Source: JBAYVY01 sp041674345 (GTDB lineage Bacteria; Planctomycetota; Phycisphaerae; Phycisphaerales; Zrk34). Taken from it: a DNA stretch of 6,867 nt. Each line of letters opens with the position of its first letter. Positions within the stretch are counted from its first letter, which is position 1. The stretch covers positions 1 to 6,867 of the forward strand of contig JBAYVY010000199.1 of NCBI GenBank assembly GCA_041674345.1, given 5' to 3'. Shown one piece after another: positions 1 to 5,486 of this stretch. The translations under genes were made by a program, and so were the position numbers. The notes beneath the pieces are model-generated. The model ran no database searches. It saw only the letters and a list, made by a program, of their open reading frames with translations, and was not told where the DNA came from.

Positions 1-119
1 GCCTTGTTGATGGCAGGAATCTGTTGCCCAGACTTCAGGGCCTCTGCGATCTGCGGCTCCGTCCAACCACGCGGTCCCATTTGCTTCGCAATCTTATCAG
101 TTATTCCTGCACGGCCACT
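1..119 (-). pseudogene. Colicin E5-like tRNase toxin module, partial, orphaned from any N-terminal carrier
   Basis: Read on the minus strand from 119 down to 1, one frame encodes a peptide containing DKIAKQMGPRGWTEPQI, continuing to ...QQIPAINKA at the window edge. This matches the start of the colicin E5 C-terminal ribonuclease domain, which I recall as having KIxxQMxxRGWTExxI. Colicin E5 cuts the anticodon loop of tRNAs for Tyr, His, Asn and Asp. The Lys of DKI (codon 95-93) and the Arg of RGWT (codon 71-69) keep the eight-residue spacing of two residues reported as catalytic in E5. The only nearby in-frame ATG, at 80, lies after that Lys, so it would not make a complete domain. The frame stays open upstream to a stop at 392-390, but there it is only a proline/serine/threonine-rich shadow of the YmdB gene. 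I therefore infer the 3' end of a polymorphic toxin gene cut off from its delivery region. The rest of the domain and any immunity gene would lie left of the window. An unusual start codon cannot be excluded. Confidence 0.5.
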
Positions 120-130
120 AAGCCGCGAGC

Positions 131-159
131 GGCTCCGGCCCCCGGCCCCCGGCCCCCGG
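131..159. repeat. GC-only heptamer tandem repeat (GGCCCCC)
   Basis: Three exact tandem copies of GGCCCCC occupy 137-157, preceded by a degenerate unit at 131-136 and followed by GG. The tract sits just downstream of the YmdB stop codon and upstream of the toxin-like fragment. It belongs with the other 7-bp-period tracts of this window, which have different unit sequences. Confidence 0.75.
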
Positions 160-168
160 AAGGTGGGA

Positions 169-1020
169 TCAATCGTCGTCGTCGGGGGTGTTGAAGGGGG
201 GATGGTTGGGGTCGGCGGGGATTTCAATGCGTTGGCATTTGACGGCGTGGCCGTGGTCGTCGAGATCGACCAGCAGGGCGCAGAGGCGGACGTCGTGTTC
301 GGCGACGTTGAAGCGTTCGGGGACGGCGGTGGTCATGAACTTGAGGACGGATTCCTTGCGGCGACCGAGGACCGAATCGTAGGGGCCTGTCATGCCCAAG
401 TCGGTGATGTAGGCGGTACCCCCCGGAAGTATGTGCGCATCAGCGGTGGGGATGTGGGTATGTGTGCCGATGACGGCGGCGACAGGGCGGTGACCGGGGG
501 CGGCGAGGTAGTGGCCGAGTGCGACTTTTTCGCTGGTGGCTTCGGCGTGGATTTCGACGAGGACGGGGATGTCATCGTCCAACTCTTGCAGGATGAGATC
601 GACGGTGGCGAAGGGGTCGTCGGCGGGGGGGCCGTTCATGAACAGACGACCGAGGACGGTGATGACGTAGAGTTGTTTATCGCCGCCCCCGGAACCGGCG
701 GAGCGGAGGAGCATATGGCGTTGGCCTGGGGCGGATTCGGGGAGGTTGGCGGGTCGGATGATATGGGGTTCGGAATCGAGCGCGGGGTAGATATCGGGTT
801 GACGGAGGGCGTGATCGCCGAGGGTGACGCCGTCGATGCCGTAGGATTGAAGTTTGCGGAACAGGGCGCGGGTGATGCCGGAGCCGCCGGCGATGTTTTC
901 GGCGTTGGCGATGACCAGGTCGATGGCCAGGTCGCGTCGAAGTTGGGGCAGTTGTTGTTGAACGACGCGGCGACCGGGTCGTCCGACGATATCGCCGATC
1001 ATCAGGAAACGGAGTGACAT
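169..1020 (-). CDS. ymdB: YmdB-family (TIGR00282-like) metallophosphoesterase
   Basis: A 283-residue cytoplasmic calcineurin-fold phosphoesterase. The Bacillus subtilis homologue is a di-metal 2',3'-cAMP phosphodiesterase linked to biofilm and multicellular behaviour; the role here is inferred only. Visible family blocks in order are IGDIVGRPGRR (residues 8-18), IANAENIAGGSGIT (37-50), TLGDH (66-70), RPANLPE (89-95), EIHAEATSEK (156-165), GTHTHIPTAD (185-194) and TDLGMTGP (206-213). Probable metal ligands are Asp10, Glu41, Asn42, His158, His187 and His189. The position normally held by Asn in the GNH motif is Asp69 here. I chose the ATG at 1020 because MSLRFLMIGD matches the usual family N-terminus; the ATG at 1080 would add 20 unmatched residues. 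No Shine-Dalgarno site precedes the start. The C-terminus ends in four aspartates. The gene is transcribed divergently from the GH20 gene, and its stop falls just before a heptamer tract. Confidence 0.93.
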   Translation of the reverse strand: MSLRFLMIGDIVGRPGRRVVQQQLPQLRRDLAIDLVIANAENIAGGSGITRALFRKLQSYGIDGVTLGDHALRQPDIYPALDSEPHIIRPANLPESAPGQRHMLLRSAGSGGGDKQLYVITVLGRLFMNGPPADDPFATVDLILQELDDDIPVLVEIHAEATSEKVALGHYLAAPGHRPVAAVIGTHTHIPTADAHILPGGTAYITDLGMTGPYDSVLGRRKESVLKFMTTAVPERFNVAEHDVRLCALLVDLDDHGHAVKCQRIEIPADPNHPPFNTPDDDD

Positions 1021-1027
1021 GGATGCG

Positions 1028-1057
1028 AGGGTAGCACAAGCGGGGGTTTTTGGCCAA
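1028..1057 (-). promoter_or_regulatory. Possible promoter of the YmdB gene
   Basis: On the minus strand TTGGCC (1057-1052, 4 of 6 matches to TTGACA) is followed after 18 nt by TACCCT (1033-1028, 3 of 6 matches to TATAAT). The -10 element ends 7 nt before the ATG at 1020, which would give an almost leaderless transcript. The match is weak. Confidence 0.2.
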
Positions 1058-1069
1058 AGGTCGGGCGCA

Positions 1070-1099
1070 TTGTGAATCAATAACGGGTATGGTAATAAT
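1070..1099 (+). promoter_or_regulatory. Possible promoter of the GH20 gene, giving a leaderless mRNA
   Basis: TTGTGA (1070-1075) and AATAAT (1094-1099, 5 of 6 matches to TATAAT) are separated by 18 nt in a short AT-rich patch of an otherwise GC-rich region. The -10 element ends 6 nt before the ATG at 1106, so initiation would fall at about the A of the start codon. No Shine-Dalgarno sequence is present, which agrees with leaderless translation. Confidence 0.35.
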
Positions 1100-1105
1100 G
1101 TCGGG

Positions 1106-2845
1106 ATGAATCAGATGGTGTTATTACCGAAGCCGCGACGGATGCGGGTGGGCGATGAACGGGTGGTGGTGAAGGGCGTTGCGCCGCGGGAGGTGATTGA
1201 CGCGGGGGCGGTGTCGCATGAGCAGGGGTATCGGCTGACGATGGACGGATCAGGCGTGCGGATCGAGGCATATGACCCGGCGGGGTTGCGTTATGCGCGA
1301 TGCACGTTGAAGCAGATTGTGGAGCAGGCGGATGCGGAGGGGCGGGTGGAAGTGATGGAGGTGGAGGACTGGCCGGACTTCGCGGCGAGGGGGGTGATGC
1401 TGGACATCAGCCGGGACCGTGTGCCGACAATGGCGACGCTGCGGGAGTTGGTGGATTTACTGGCGTCGTGGAAGATCAATCAGTTTCAGCTTTATACGGA
1501 ACACACGTTCGCGTACCGGGATCACAAGAAAGTGTGGGAACATGCTTCACCGATGACAGCCCAGGAGATACGGGAATTGGATGGGTATTGCGCGGAGCGG
1601 GGGATTGAGTTGGTGCCGAACCAGAACAGTTTCGGGCATTTGAATCGGTGGCTGGCGCACAAGGAGTACGTGCATTTGGCGGAGACGCCGGACGGGTGCA
1701 TGACGCCGTGGAGCAAGGAGCTTCACCCGCCGATCACGTTGTATCCGGGCCAGGAGAGCTTGGCGTTTTTGGGGAAGTTGTTTGACGAGTTGCTGCCGAA
1801 CTTTTCGAGCGGGTTGTTCAATGTGGGATGTGATGAGACATGGGAGTTGGGTCAGGGCCGGAGCAAGGCGGCGTGCGAGGAGCGCGGGACGGTGTGGGTG
1901 TACGTGGATTTTTTGAAGGAGATTCACAAACTGGTGTCGGCCCGCGGGCACAGGATGATGTTCTGGGGGGACATTGTGCTGAAGCACCCGGAGTTGATCG
2001 CGGAGTTACCGAAGGATTTGATCGCGCTGGAATGGGGATACGAGGCGACGCATCCGTTCGACGCTGATTGCAGGCGATTCGCGGCCGCGGGGCTGCGGTT
2101 TTATGTGTGTCCTGGAACATCGACATGGAACACGATCGCGGGTCGGACGGACAACGCGATGGGGAACCTGCGGAACGCGGCGGAGAACGGATTGAAGCAC
2201 GGCGCGAGCGGATTTTTGAACACCGACTGGGGGGACAACGGACACTGGCAACCGCTGCCGGTGTCGTATTTGGGTTACGCGTACGGCGCGGCGGTGAGTT
2301 GGTGCGCGGCGGCGAATGGGGAGATGGACATCGCCGCGGCGCTGGATCGTTGGGCGTTCGCGGATCGGGCGGGGGTGATGGGCGCGGTGGCGCGGGATTT
2401 GGGCAACGTGTATCAGGCCGGGGGCGTCAAGAGCGAGAACAACAGCGTGATATGGAGCATCTGGCTCAAGATGAATCAGCCGACGGATCACGAGGCGTGG
2501 CGAAAGTGGGTTGACGCGGATCGGATGCGTGAGGTGATCGAGGCGATTGACCGTGCGATCGCGCCGCTGGATCGTGCGCGGATGGATCGACCGGACGCGG
2601 CGTTGATCGTGTCGGAATATCGTTGGGCGGCGGCACTGTTGAGGCATCTGGCGCGTGCGGGGATCGCGCGGCTGGAACATCCGACGACGATGGCGGATGT
2701 GCCGGCGAAGTTGCGGGAGGAACTGGCGGCGGAGTTGGAGCCGCTGATCGTCGAACATGAGCGATTGTGGCGGGCGCGGAGCCGGGAGGGCGGGCTGAGC
2801 GACAGCGCGGGACGGTTGCGGAAGGTGTTGGGGATGTACCGGTGA
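1106..2845 (+). CDS. Family 20 glycoside hydrolase (beta-N-acetylhexosaminidase-like), cytoplasmic
   Basis: A 579-residue protein expected to remove terminal GlcNAc or GalNAc from glycosides by the substrate-assisted mechanism of GH20 enzymes. Residues 1-85 resemble the small GH20 N-terminal alpha/beta domain, with LLPKP at 6-10 and GLRYARCTLKQI at 60-71. The TIM barrel starts near Arg95 in RGVMLDISRDRVPT, where Arg95 would bind the sugar. NVGCDETWELGQGRS (239-253) carries the catalytic pair Asp243-Glu244. Aromatic barrel residues expected in the sugar pocket include Trp288, Trp310, Trp341 and Trp375. Residues after about 400 form an alpha-helical C-terminal region that I do not recognise. 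No signal peptide is seen, so it probably acts on imported or intracellular amino-sugar glycosides, as in the HEXDC-like cytoplasmic branch. The start at 1106 is supported by the early LLPKP motif and a -10-like box 6 nt upstream. Substrate specificity cannot be read from the sequence. The next gene downstream may use GlcNAc-phosphate, which gives a plausible pathway link. Confidence 0.9.
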   Translation: MNQMVLLPKPRRMRVGDERVVVKGVAPREVIDAGAVSHEQGYRLTMDGSGVRIEAYDPAGLRYARCTLKQIVEQADAEGRVEVMEVEDWPDFAARGVMLDISRDRVPTMATLRELVDLLASWKINQFQLYTEHTFAYRDHKKVWEHASPMTAQEIRELDGYCAERGIELVPNQNSFGHLNRWLAHKEYVHLAETPDGCMTPWSKELHPPITLYPGQESLAFLGKLFDELLPNFSSGLFNVGCDETWELGQGRSKAACEERGTVWVYVDFLKEIHKLVSARGHRMMFWGDIVLKHPELIAELPKDLIALEWGYEATHPFDADCRRFAAAGLRFYVCPGTSTWNTIAGRTDNAMGNLRNAAENGLKHGASGFLNTDWGDNGHWQPLPVSYLGYAYGAAVSWCAAANGEMDIAAALDRWAFADRAGVMGAVARDLGNVYQAGGVKSENNSVIWSIWLKMNQPTDHEAWRKWVDADRMREVIEAIDRAIAPLDRARMDRPDAALIVSEYRWAAALLRHLARAGIARLEHPTTMADVPAKLREELAAELEPLIVEHERLWRARSREGGLSDSAGRLRKVLGMYR

Positions 2846-2850
2846 TGAGA

Positions 2851-2946
2851 GGAAAGTCGGAAGTCGGAAGTATTTTATACACGGCTCTTTACTTCCCACT
2901 TCCCACTTCCCACTTCCCACTTCCCACTTCCGACTTCCGACTTTCC
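2851..2946. repeat. 21-bp perfect inverted repeat enclosing a heptamer array
   Basis: The arm at 2851-2871 (GGAAAGTCGG...GGAAGT) is the exact reverse complement of 2926-2946 (ACTTCC...GACTTTCC). The arms enclose 54 nt, so the transcript could fold into a long hairpin five bases after the GH20 stop codon. No T-run follows, so it is not a classical terminator. Both arms are themselves made of AGTCGGA-type 7-bp units. Confidence 0.85.
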
Positions 2947-2967
2947 CCCCGACTTCCGACTTTCCAC
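2891..2967. repeat. ACTTCCC / ACTTCCG heptamer tandem array
   Basis: Five exact tandem copies of ACTTCCC run from 2891 to 2925. Two copies of ACTTCCG (2926-2939) and a variant ACTTTCC (2940-2946) follow, and then a second short run of GACTTCC/GACTTTC units reaches about 2967. The region between the GH20 stop and 2972 shows no convincing gene; the open frames through it are low-complexity readings of the repeat. Confidence 0.9.
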
Positions 2968-2983
2968 TTTTATGAATCGCGGT

Positions 2984-3012
2984 TTGACAATCGGGCGGCG
3001 TGGGTTTTCACT
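2984..3012 (+). promoter_or_regulatory. Possible sigma70-type promoter of the UAP gene
   Basis: A perfect TTGACA at 2984-2989 is followed after 17 nt by TTCACT (3007-3012), which matches TATAAT at three positions only. Initiation would fall near 3019, just upstream of the GGAG site at 3027. This supports the ATG at 3038 over an upstream in-frame ATG at 2972, which would lie before the promoter. Confidence 0.4.
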
Positions 3013-3026
3013 GTGTGGCTCATTGT

Positions 3027-3030
3027 GGAG
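3027..3030 (+). promoter_or_regulatory. Ribosome binding site that decides the UAP start
   Basis: GGAG lies 7 nt upstream of the ATG at 3038. The in-frame ATG at 2972 has no such site and directly abuts the heptamer array. Confidence 0.7.
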
Positions 3031-3037
3031 TGACATT

Positions 3038-4492
3038 ATGACCAGCGACGGTGACAAGCGTTATCAGCGGGCGATGCGGATGCTCGGCGAGCATGGGCAG
3101 GAGCATTTGTTGAAGTTTTACGGGGAATTGAGCGAGGGGGAGCGATCGCGATTGCTGGGGCAGATCGAGGCGATTGATTTTTCACAGATGGATCGGTTGA
3201 TCGAGACATATGTGAGGAACAAGCCGGTGTTCGAGGTTCCGGCGAACCTGGAGCCGGCCCCGTTTTTTGCGATGACGCCGGACGAGAAGACCCGCACCCA
3301 GTATGGTGCGGGCTATGAGGTGGCGAAGGCGGCGGGAGCGAAGTTGCTGCGCGAGGGGAAGGTGGCGGCGATGGTGGTGGCGGGGGGGAGCGGGACGCGA
3401 TTGGGGTGGAACGGGCCGAAGGGCACGTACCCCGCCGGGCCGGTGTCGGGCAAGCCGCTGTTTGAATTGTTCGCGGAACAGATTCGCGGCGCGATGAAAA
3501 AGTTCGGCGCGACGATCGCGTGGTACGTGATGACCAGCCCGGCGAACCACGCGGAGACACAGGCGTTTTTCAGGAAGCACGATCACTTCGGATTGAATGA
3601 GGCGGATGTGTTTTTCTTTGTGCAGGGCACGATGCCCGCCATCGGGCTGGACGGCAAGCTGCTGCTGGAAACCAAGGGTTCGCTGGCGCTGAGTGCCGAC
3701 GGACATGGCGGATCGCTGAAGGCGCTGTATCGAAGCGGCGCGATCGCGGACATGAAAAAACGGGGCGTGACGACGATCAGTTACTTTCAGGTCGATAACC
3801 CGATGGTGAAGATTTTCGACACGCTGTTTCTGGGCTTGCACGCGACGGAGCGGTCGCGGATGTCGAGCAAGATGATCAGCAAGGAGTTCGGGAAGGAGAA
3901 GCTCGGCAATTTCTGTCTGATCGACGGGAAGCTGACGGTGGTGGAGTATTCGGATTTGCCGGACGAACTGGCGGAGCAGCGATTGGCGAACGGCCGGTTG
4001 CGGTTCGAGGCGGGCAGCCCGGCGATTCACTTGCTGGAGGTGGGGTTTGTGGAACAGTTGAACGCGGGCGGGGAATTGGCTTTGCCGTTTCATCGGGCGG
4101 ACAAGAAGGTGTCGTGCGTGAACCCGGCCCCCGGAAGTGGAGCGGCGATCACGATCCAGCCGGACAAGCCGAACGGGGTGAAATTGGAGCAGTTCGTGTT
4201 TGACGCGCTGCCGCTGTGCGAGCGGACGATGATATTGCAGACGGATCGTGCGGAGGAGATCGCGTTCATCAAGAACGCGGAGGGCGACGATTCGCCGGCG
4301 ACGAGCAAGCGGGTGCAAAGCGAACGGGCGGCGCGTTGGCTGGAGGCGGCGGGGGTGAAGGTGGCGCGCAAGCCCGACGGCACGGCGGACGCGGTGATCG
4401 AGTTGTCGGCATTGACCGCGCTGTGCGCGTGCGATTTGAAAAATGTGAAGTTGCCGGGCAGGATCGAGGCGGGAGCGAAAGTTGTGATATGA
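3038..4492 (+). CDS. UDPGP-family uridylyltransferase, UAP-like (UDP-N-acetylglucosamine pyrophosphorylase type)
   Basis: A 484-residue cytoplasmic nucleotidyltransferase that should convert UTP and a sugar-1-phosphate (probably GlcNAc-1-P, possibly GalNAc-1-P or Glc-1-P) to UDP-sugar and pyrophosphate. Residues 1-107 form a helical N-terminal part typical of the family. The nucleotide loop is VVAGGSGTRLGWNGPKG (113-129), with Lys128 in the PKG signature. Further blocks are VQGTMPAI (195-202), the uridine/sugar region SADGHGGSLKAL (219-230), FQVDNPMVK (250-258), SSKMISKEF then KLGNFCLIDGKLTVVEYSDLP (276-308), His331 in SPAIH, KPNGVKLEQFVFD (377-389) and IKNAEG (411-416). These are the blocks of eukaryotic UAP1/AGX enzymes rather than bacterial GlmU, and the C-terminal acetyltransferase repeats of GlmU are absent. 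The start at 3038 has a GGAG site and a TTGACA box. UDP-glucose pyrophosphorylase is the main alternative product. A strong hairpin follows the stop after 18 nt. Confidence 0.9.
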   Translation: MTSDGDKRYQRAMRMLGEHGQEHLLKFYGELSEGERSRLLGQIEAIDFSQMDRLIETYVRNKPVFEVPANLEPAPFFAMTPDEKTRTQYGAGYEVAKAAGAKLLREGKVAAMVVAGGSGTRLGWNGPKGTYPAGPVSGKPLFELFAEQIRGAMKKFGATIAWYVMTSPANHAETQAFFRKHDHFGLNEADVFFFVQGTMPAIGLDGKLLLETKGSLALSADGHGGSLKALYRSGAIADMKKRGVTTISYFQVDNPMVKIFDTLFLGLHATERSRMSSKMISKEFGKEKLGNFCLIDGKLTVVEYSDLPDELAEQRLANGRLRFEAGSPAIHLLEVGFVEQLNAGGELALPFHRADKKVSCVNPAPGSGAAITIQPDKPNGVKLEQFVFDALPLCERTMILQTDRAEEIAFIKNAEGDDSPATSKRVQSERAARWLEAAGVKVARKPDGTADAVIELSALTALCACDLKNVKLPGRIEAGAKVVI

Positions 4493-4510
4493 TGCCCCCG
4501 GAATAGTGAT

Positions 4511-4563
4511 CCCCGCAAAGCCCCTAAGAAGGGGCATTGCGGGGCTTGGGCGGCGGTATTTTT
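4511..4563 (+). terminator. Strong interrupted hairpin after the UAP gene, terminator-like
   Basis: CCCCGCAA (4511-4518) pairs with TTGCGGGG (4537-4544), and GCCCC (4520-4524) pairs with GGGGC (4531-4535) around a TAAGAA loop. A single A/A mismatch interrupts a 13-bp stem. A TTTTT run is at 4559-4563, but it starts 14 nt after the stem, which is far for classical intrinsic termination. It could terminate, protect the 3' end of the upstream mRNA, or partly separate the two genes. Confidence 0.55.
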
Positions 4564-4567
4564 CGTT

Positions 4568-4571
4568 GAGG
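4568..4571 (+). promoter_or_regulatory. Ribosome binding site of the small membrane protein gene
   Basis: GAGG lies 7 nt upstream of the ATG at 4579 and favours that start over the overlapping out-of-frame ATG at 4574. Confidence 0.55.
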
Positions 4572-4578
4572 CGATGAC

Positions 4579-4980
4579 ATGTCGAATGATTCCGGCGAGA
4601 AGACGGATTGGGGCGTGTGGCTGGCCAGCGCGGCGATGGTGTTGGTGCTGGGGGTGGTGTTTTTCGGGGGATTGGCGTGGCGGTGGATGGGAGCGCGTCC
4701 CCGTGCGCCGGGCATGACGACGGTGGTGGCGCACACGCAGACGTTGATGCAGCCGGTGCAATTCGCGGATGAATCGGCGATGCGGACGGCGATGGACATG
4801 CTGCCCGGCCGGACGCTGGCGGAGGCGTTGGGGTTGCTGCGCGTGCCGGCGACGGCGGCGATGGCGCACCCGGACCAGATGGTGTCGTATCGCATCATCG
4901 TGACCGGGCCGCGGCGCGGGACGATCACGCTGGTGGTGGATCACGGGCAGGTGACGGGCGCGGAGTTTGTGAAAGAATGA
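4579..4980 (+). CDS. Small single-pass membrane protein of unknown function
   Basis: A 133-residue protein that I do not recognise. It has a short polar N-terminus (1-11), one strongly hydrophobic segment (about 12-34, rich in Val, Leu, Ala, Gly and Trp), then Arg35, Arg40 and Arg42, and a soluble domain of roughly 90 residues. The positive charges after the membrane segment and the acidic N-terminus would, by the positive-inside rule, favour a cytoplasmic C-terminal domain, although a signal-anchor topology is also possible. The C-terminal part has a helix-like segment (LPGRTLAEALGLLRVP, 75-90) followed by two strand-like segments (SYRIIVTG, TITLVVDHGQV). This is faintly reminiscent of SmpA/BamE-like small domains, but I cannot support that assignment. 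Third codon positions are G-rich as in the two upstream genes, so it does not look foreign. The start is supported by the GAGG site. The stop codon directly abuts a heptamer island. Confidence 0.75.
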   Translation: MSNDSGEKTDWGVWLASAAMVLVLGVVFFGGLAWRWMGARPRAPGMTTVVAHTQTLMQPVQFADESAMRTAMDMLPGRTLAEALGLLRVPATAAMAHPDQMVSYRIIVTGPRRGTITLVVDHGQVTGAEFVKE

Positions 4981-4985
4981 AGAAG

Positions 4986-5083
4986 AATTGCGGATTGCGG
5001 ATTTCGGATTGCGGATTTGAGATTCGCGGCTCGCCGCGTGCCTGTCTGTCAATCCGCAATCCCAAATCCGAAATCCGCAATCG
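4986..5083. repeat. ATTGCGG heptamer island with an 18-bp inverted repeat between convergent genes
   Basis: ATTGCGG-type 7-bp units occupy 4987-5024. Complementary CCGCAAT-type units occupy 5051-5082. An exact 18-bp inverted repeat pairs 4993-5010 with 5065-5082. Between the arms a separate small hairpin, CGCGG CTCG CCGCG (5025-5038), is present. The island fills the whole gap between the stop codons of two convergent genes and could act as a bidirectional transcription barrier. That role is inferred; no T-run is present. Confidence 0.85.
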
Positions 5084-5332
5084 TCAGGTTCTGTCGATGT
5101 CGAGGTCGCAGTTGCGTTCGGCGCAGAGTTGTTCCAGTTCGTTGCGGATTTGTTTGAGGGCGTCGGCATGATCGTCGGCGATCTGGATGAGCATGACAAT
5201 GGCGAAGCGTCCTGCGAGGTGGATCATCCGGCTGTCGGCCACGTTGGCGCGCTGATCGGCCAGGAGCCGGGTGAGCTGATCGACCAGCCCGGCGCGATCG
5301 TCAGCAACGGCGGTGAGAACGAGGGATGCCAT
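5084..5332 (-). CDS. Small stand-alone ACT-domain protein (GcvR-like)
   Basis: An 82-residue protein consisting of a single ACT domain, a beta-alpha-beta-beta-alpha-beta fold that binds small ligands such as amino acids. The first strand and helix read VLTAVADDRAGLVDQLTRLL (5-24), where DRAG matches the usual DRPG turn. The second part contains NVADSRMIHLAGRFAIVMLIQI (30-51), with the conserved Asn30, Ser34 and Gly41 pattern of GcvR/ACT_6 proteins. The rest (57-82) is the second helix and the last strand. Stand-alone ACT proteins of this type are thought to be regulatory, but the ligand and partner are not visible. The ATG at 5332 is preferred over one at 5371, because the domain begins immediately after it and a perfect TATAAT lies between the two. 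No Shine-Dalgarno site is present. Its stop codon is directly adjacent to the inverted repeat island. Confidence 0.85.
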   Translation of the reverse strand: MASLVLTAVADDRAGLVDQLTRLLADQRANVADSRMIHLAGRFAIVMLIQIADDHADALKQIRNELEQLCAERNCDLDIDRT

Positions 5333-5338
5333 GCTGCG

Positions 5339-5344
5339 ATTATA
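5339..5344 (-). promoter_or_regulatory. Perfect TATAAT -10 element of the ACT gene, leaderless geometry
   Basis: On the minus strand TATAAT ends 6 nt before the ATG at 5332. With normal spacing, initiation falls on the start codon itself, and no Shine-Dalgarno site is available. I see no convincing -35 element at the usual distance. Confidence 0.45.
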
Positions 5345-5370
5345 CGCCAGATGTGTTCGGATTGTGGTCA

Positions 5371-5437
5371 TTCGTCATTGGTGATTGGTCTTTGGGGTTC
5401 TCGTCACCAGGTTCTCGTCACCGGGGTTGCTGGTTGG
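5371..5437. repeat. Degenerate heptamer tract with a 14-bp tandem duplication
   Basis: 5396-5409 (GGTTCTCGTCACCA) is repeated directly at 5410-5423 with one change, giving two copies of a 14-bp (2 x 7) unit. The stretch before it (GTCATTG GTGATTG GTCTTTG, about 5374-5394) has the same period. These lie in the divergent gap between the ACT and cytochrome genes, which otherwise shows only promoter-like elements and no gene. Confidence 0.7.
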
Positions 5438-5455
5438 TGAGCGGCAAATTATAGT
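5427..5455 (+). promoter_or_regulatory. Possible promoter of the cytochrome-like gene
   Basis: TTGCTG (5427-5432, 3 of 6 matches) and TATAGT (5450-5455, 5 of 6 matches to TATAAT) are 17 nt apart. Initiation near 5462 would give an 86-nt leader before the ATG at 5548. Confidence 0.4.
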
Positions 5456-5486
5456 GCATCATGGTTTTGGGGCGATTTCCACAATC

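Noticed and set aside
80..173. A +1 frameshift at the end of the YmdB gene could fuse it to the toxin-like frame, since no stop lies between them.
   Set aside because: There is no recognisable slippery or programmed site beyond a GAT TGA context. The joining stretch is low-complexity heptamer sequence, and no such fusion is known to me.
4..1017. Long plus-strand open frame antisense to the YmdB gene.
   Set aside because: It is a glycine/aspartate/valine-rich shadow of the minus-strand gene, which shows all family motifs; GC-rich DNA readily leaves antisense frames open.
2891..2967. The repeat islands as a CRISPR array.
   Set aside because: Units are 7 bp and directly abutting with no unique spacers, and no cas gene is nearby.
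2875..3057. Minus-strand peptide with SGKWEVG repeats over the heptamer array.
   Set aside because: This is a translation of the 7-bp repeat, which yields a 7-residue period in any frame; no start or other gene evidence supports it.
3182..4537. 451-codon minus-strand open frame opposite the UAP gene.
   Set aside because: Its arginine/histidine/leucine-rich composition and lack of motifs mark it as the antisense shadow of the well-supported UAP gene.
5440..5466. A dif-like recombination site at the point where the strand bias changes.
   Set aside because: The AT-rich bases there read better as a -10 element, and I cannot align them convincingly to XerC/XerD half-sites.
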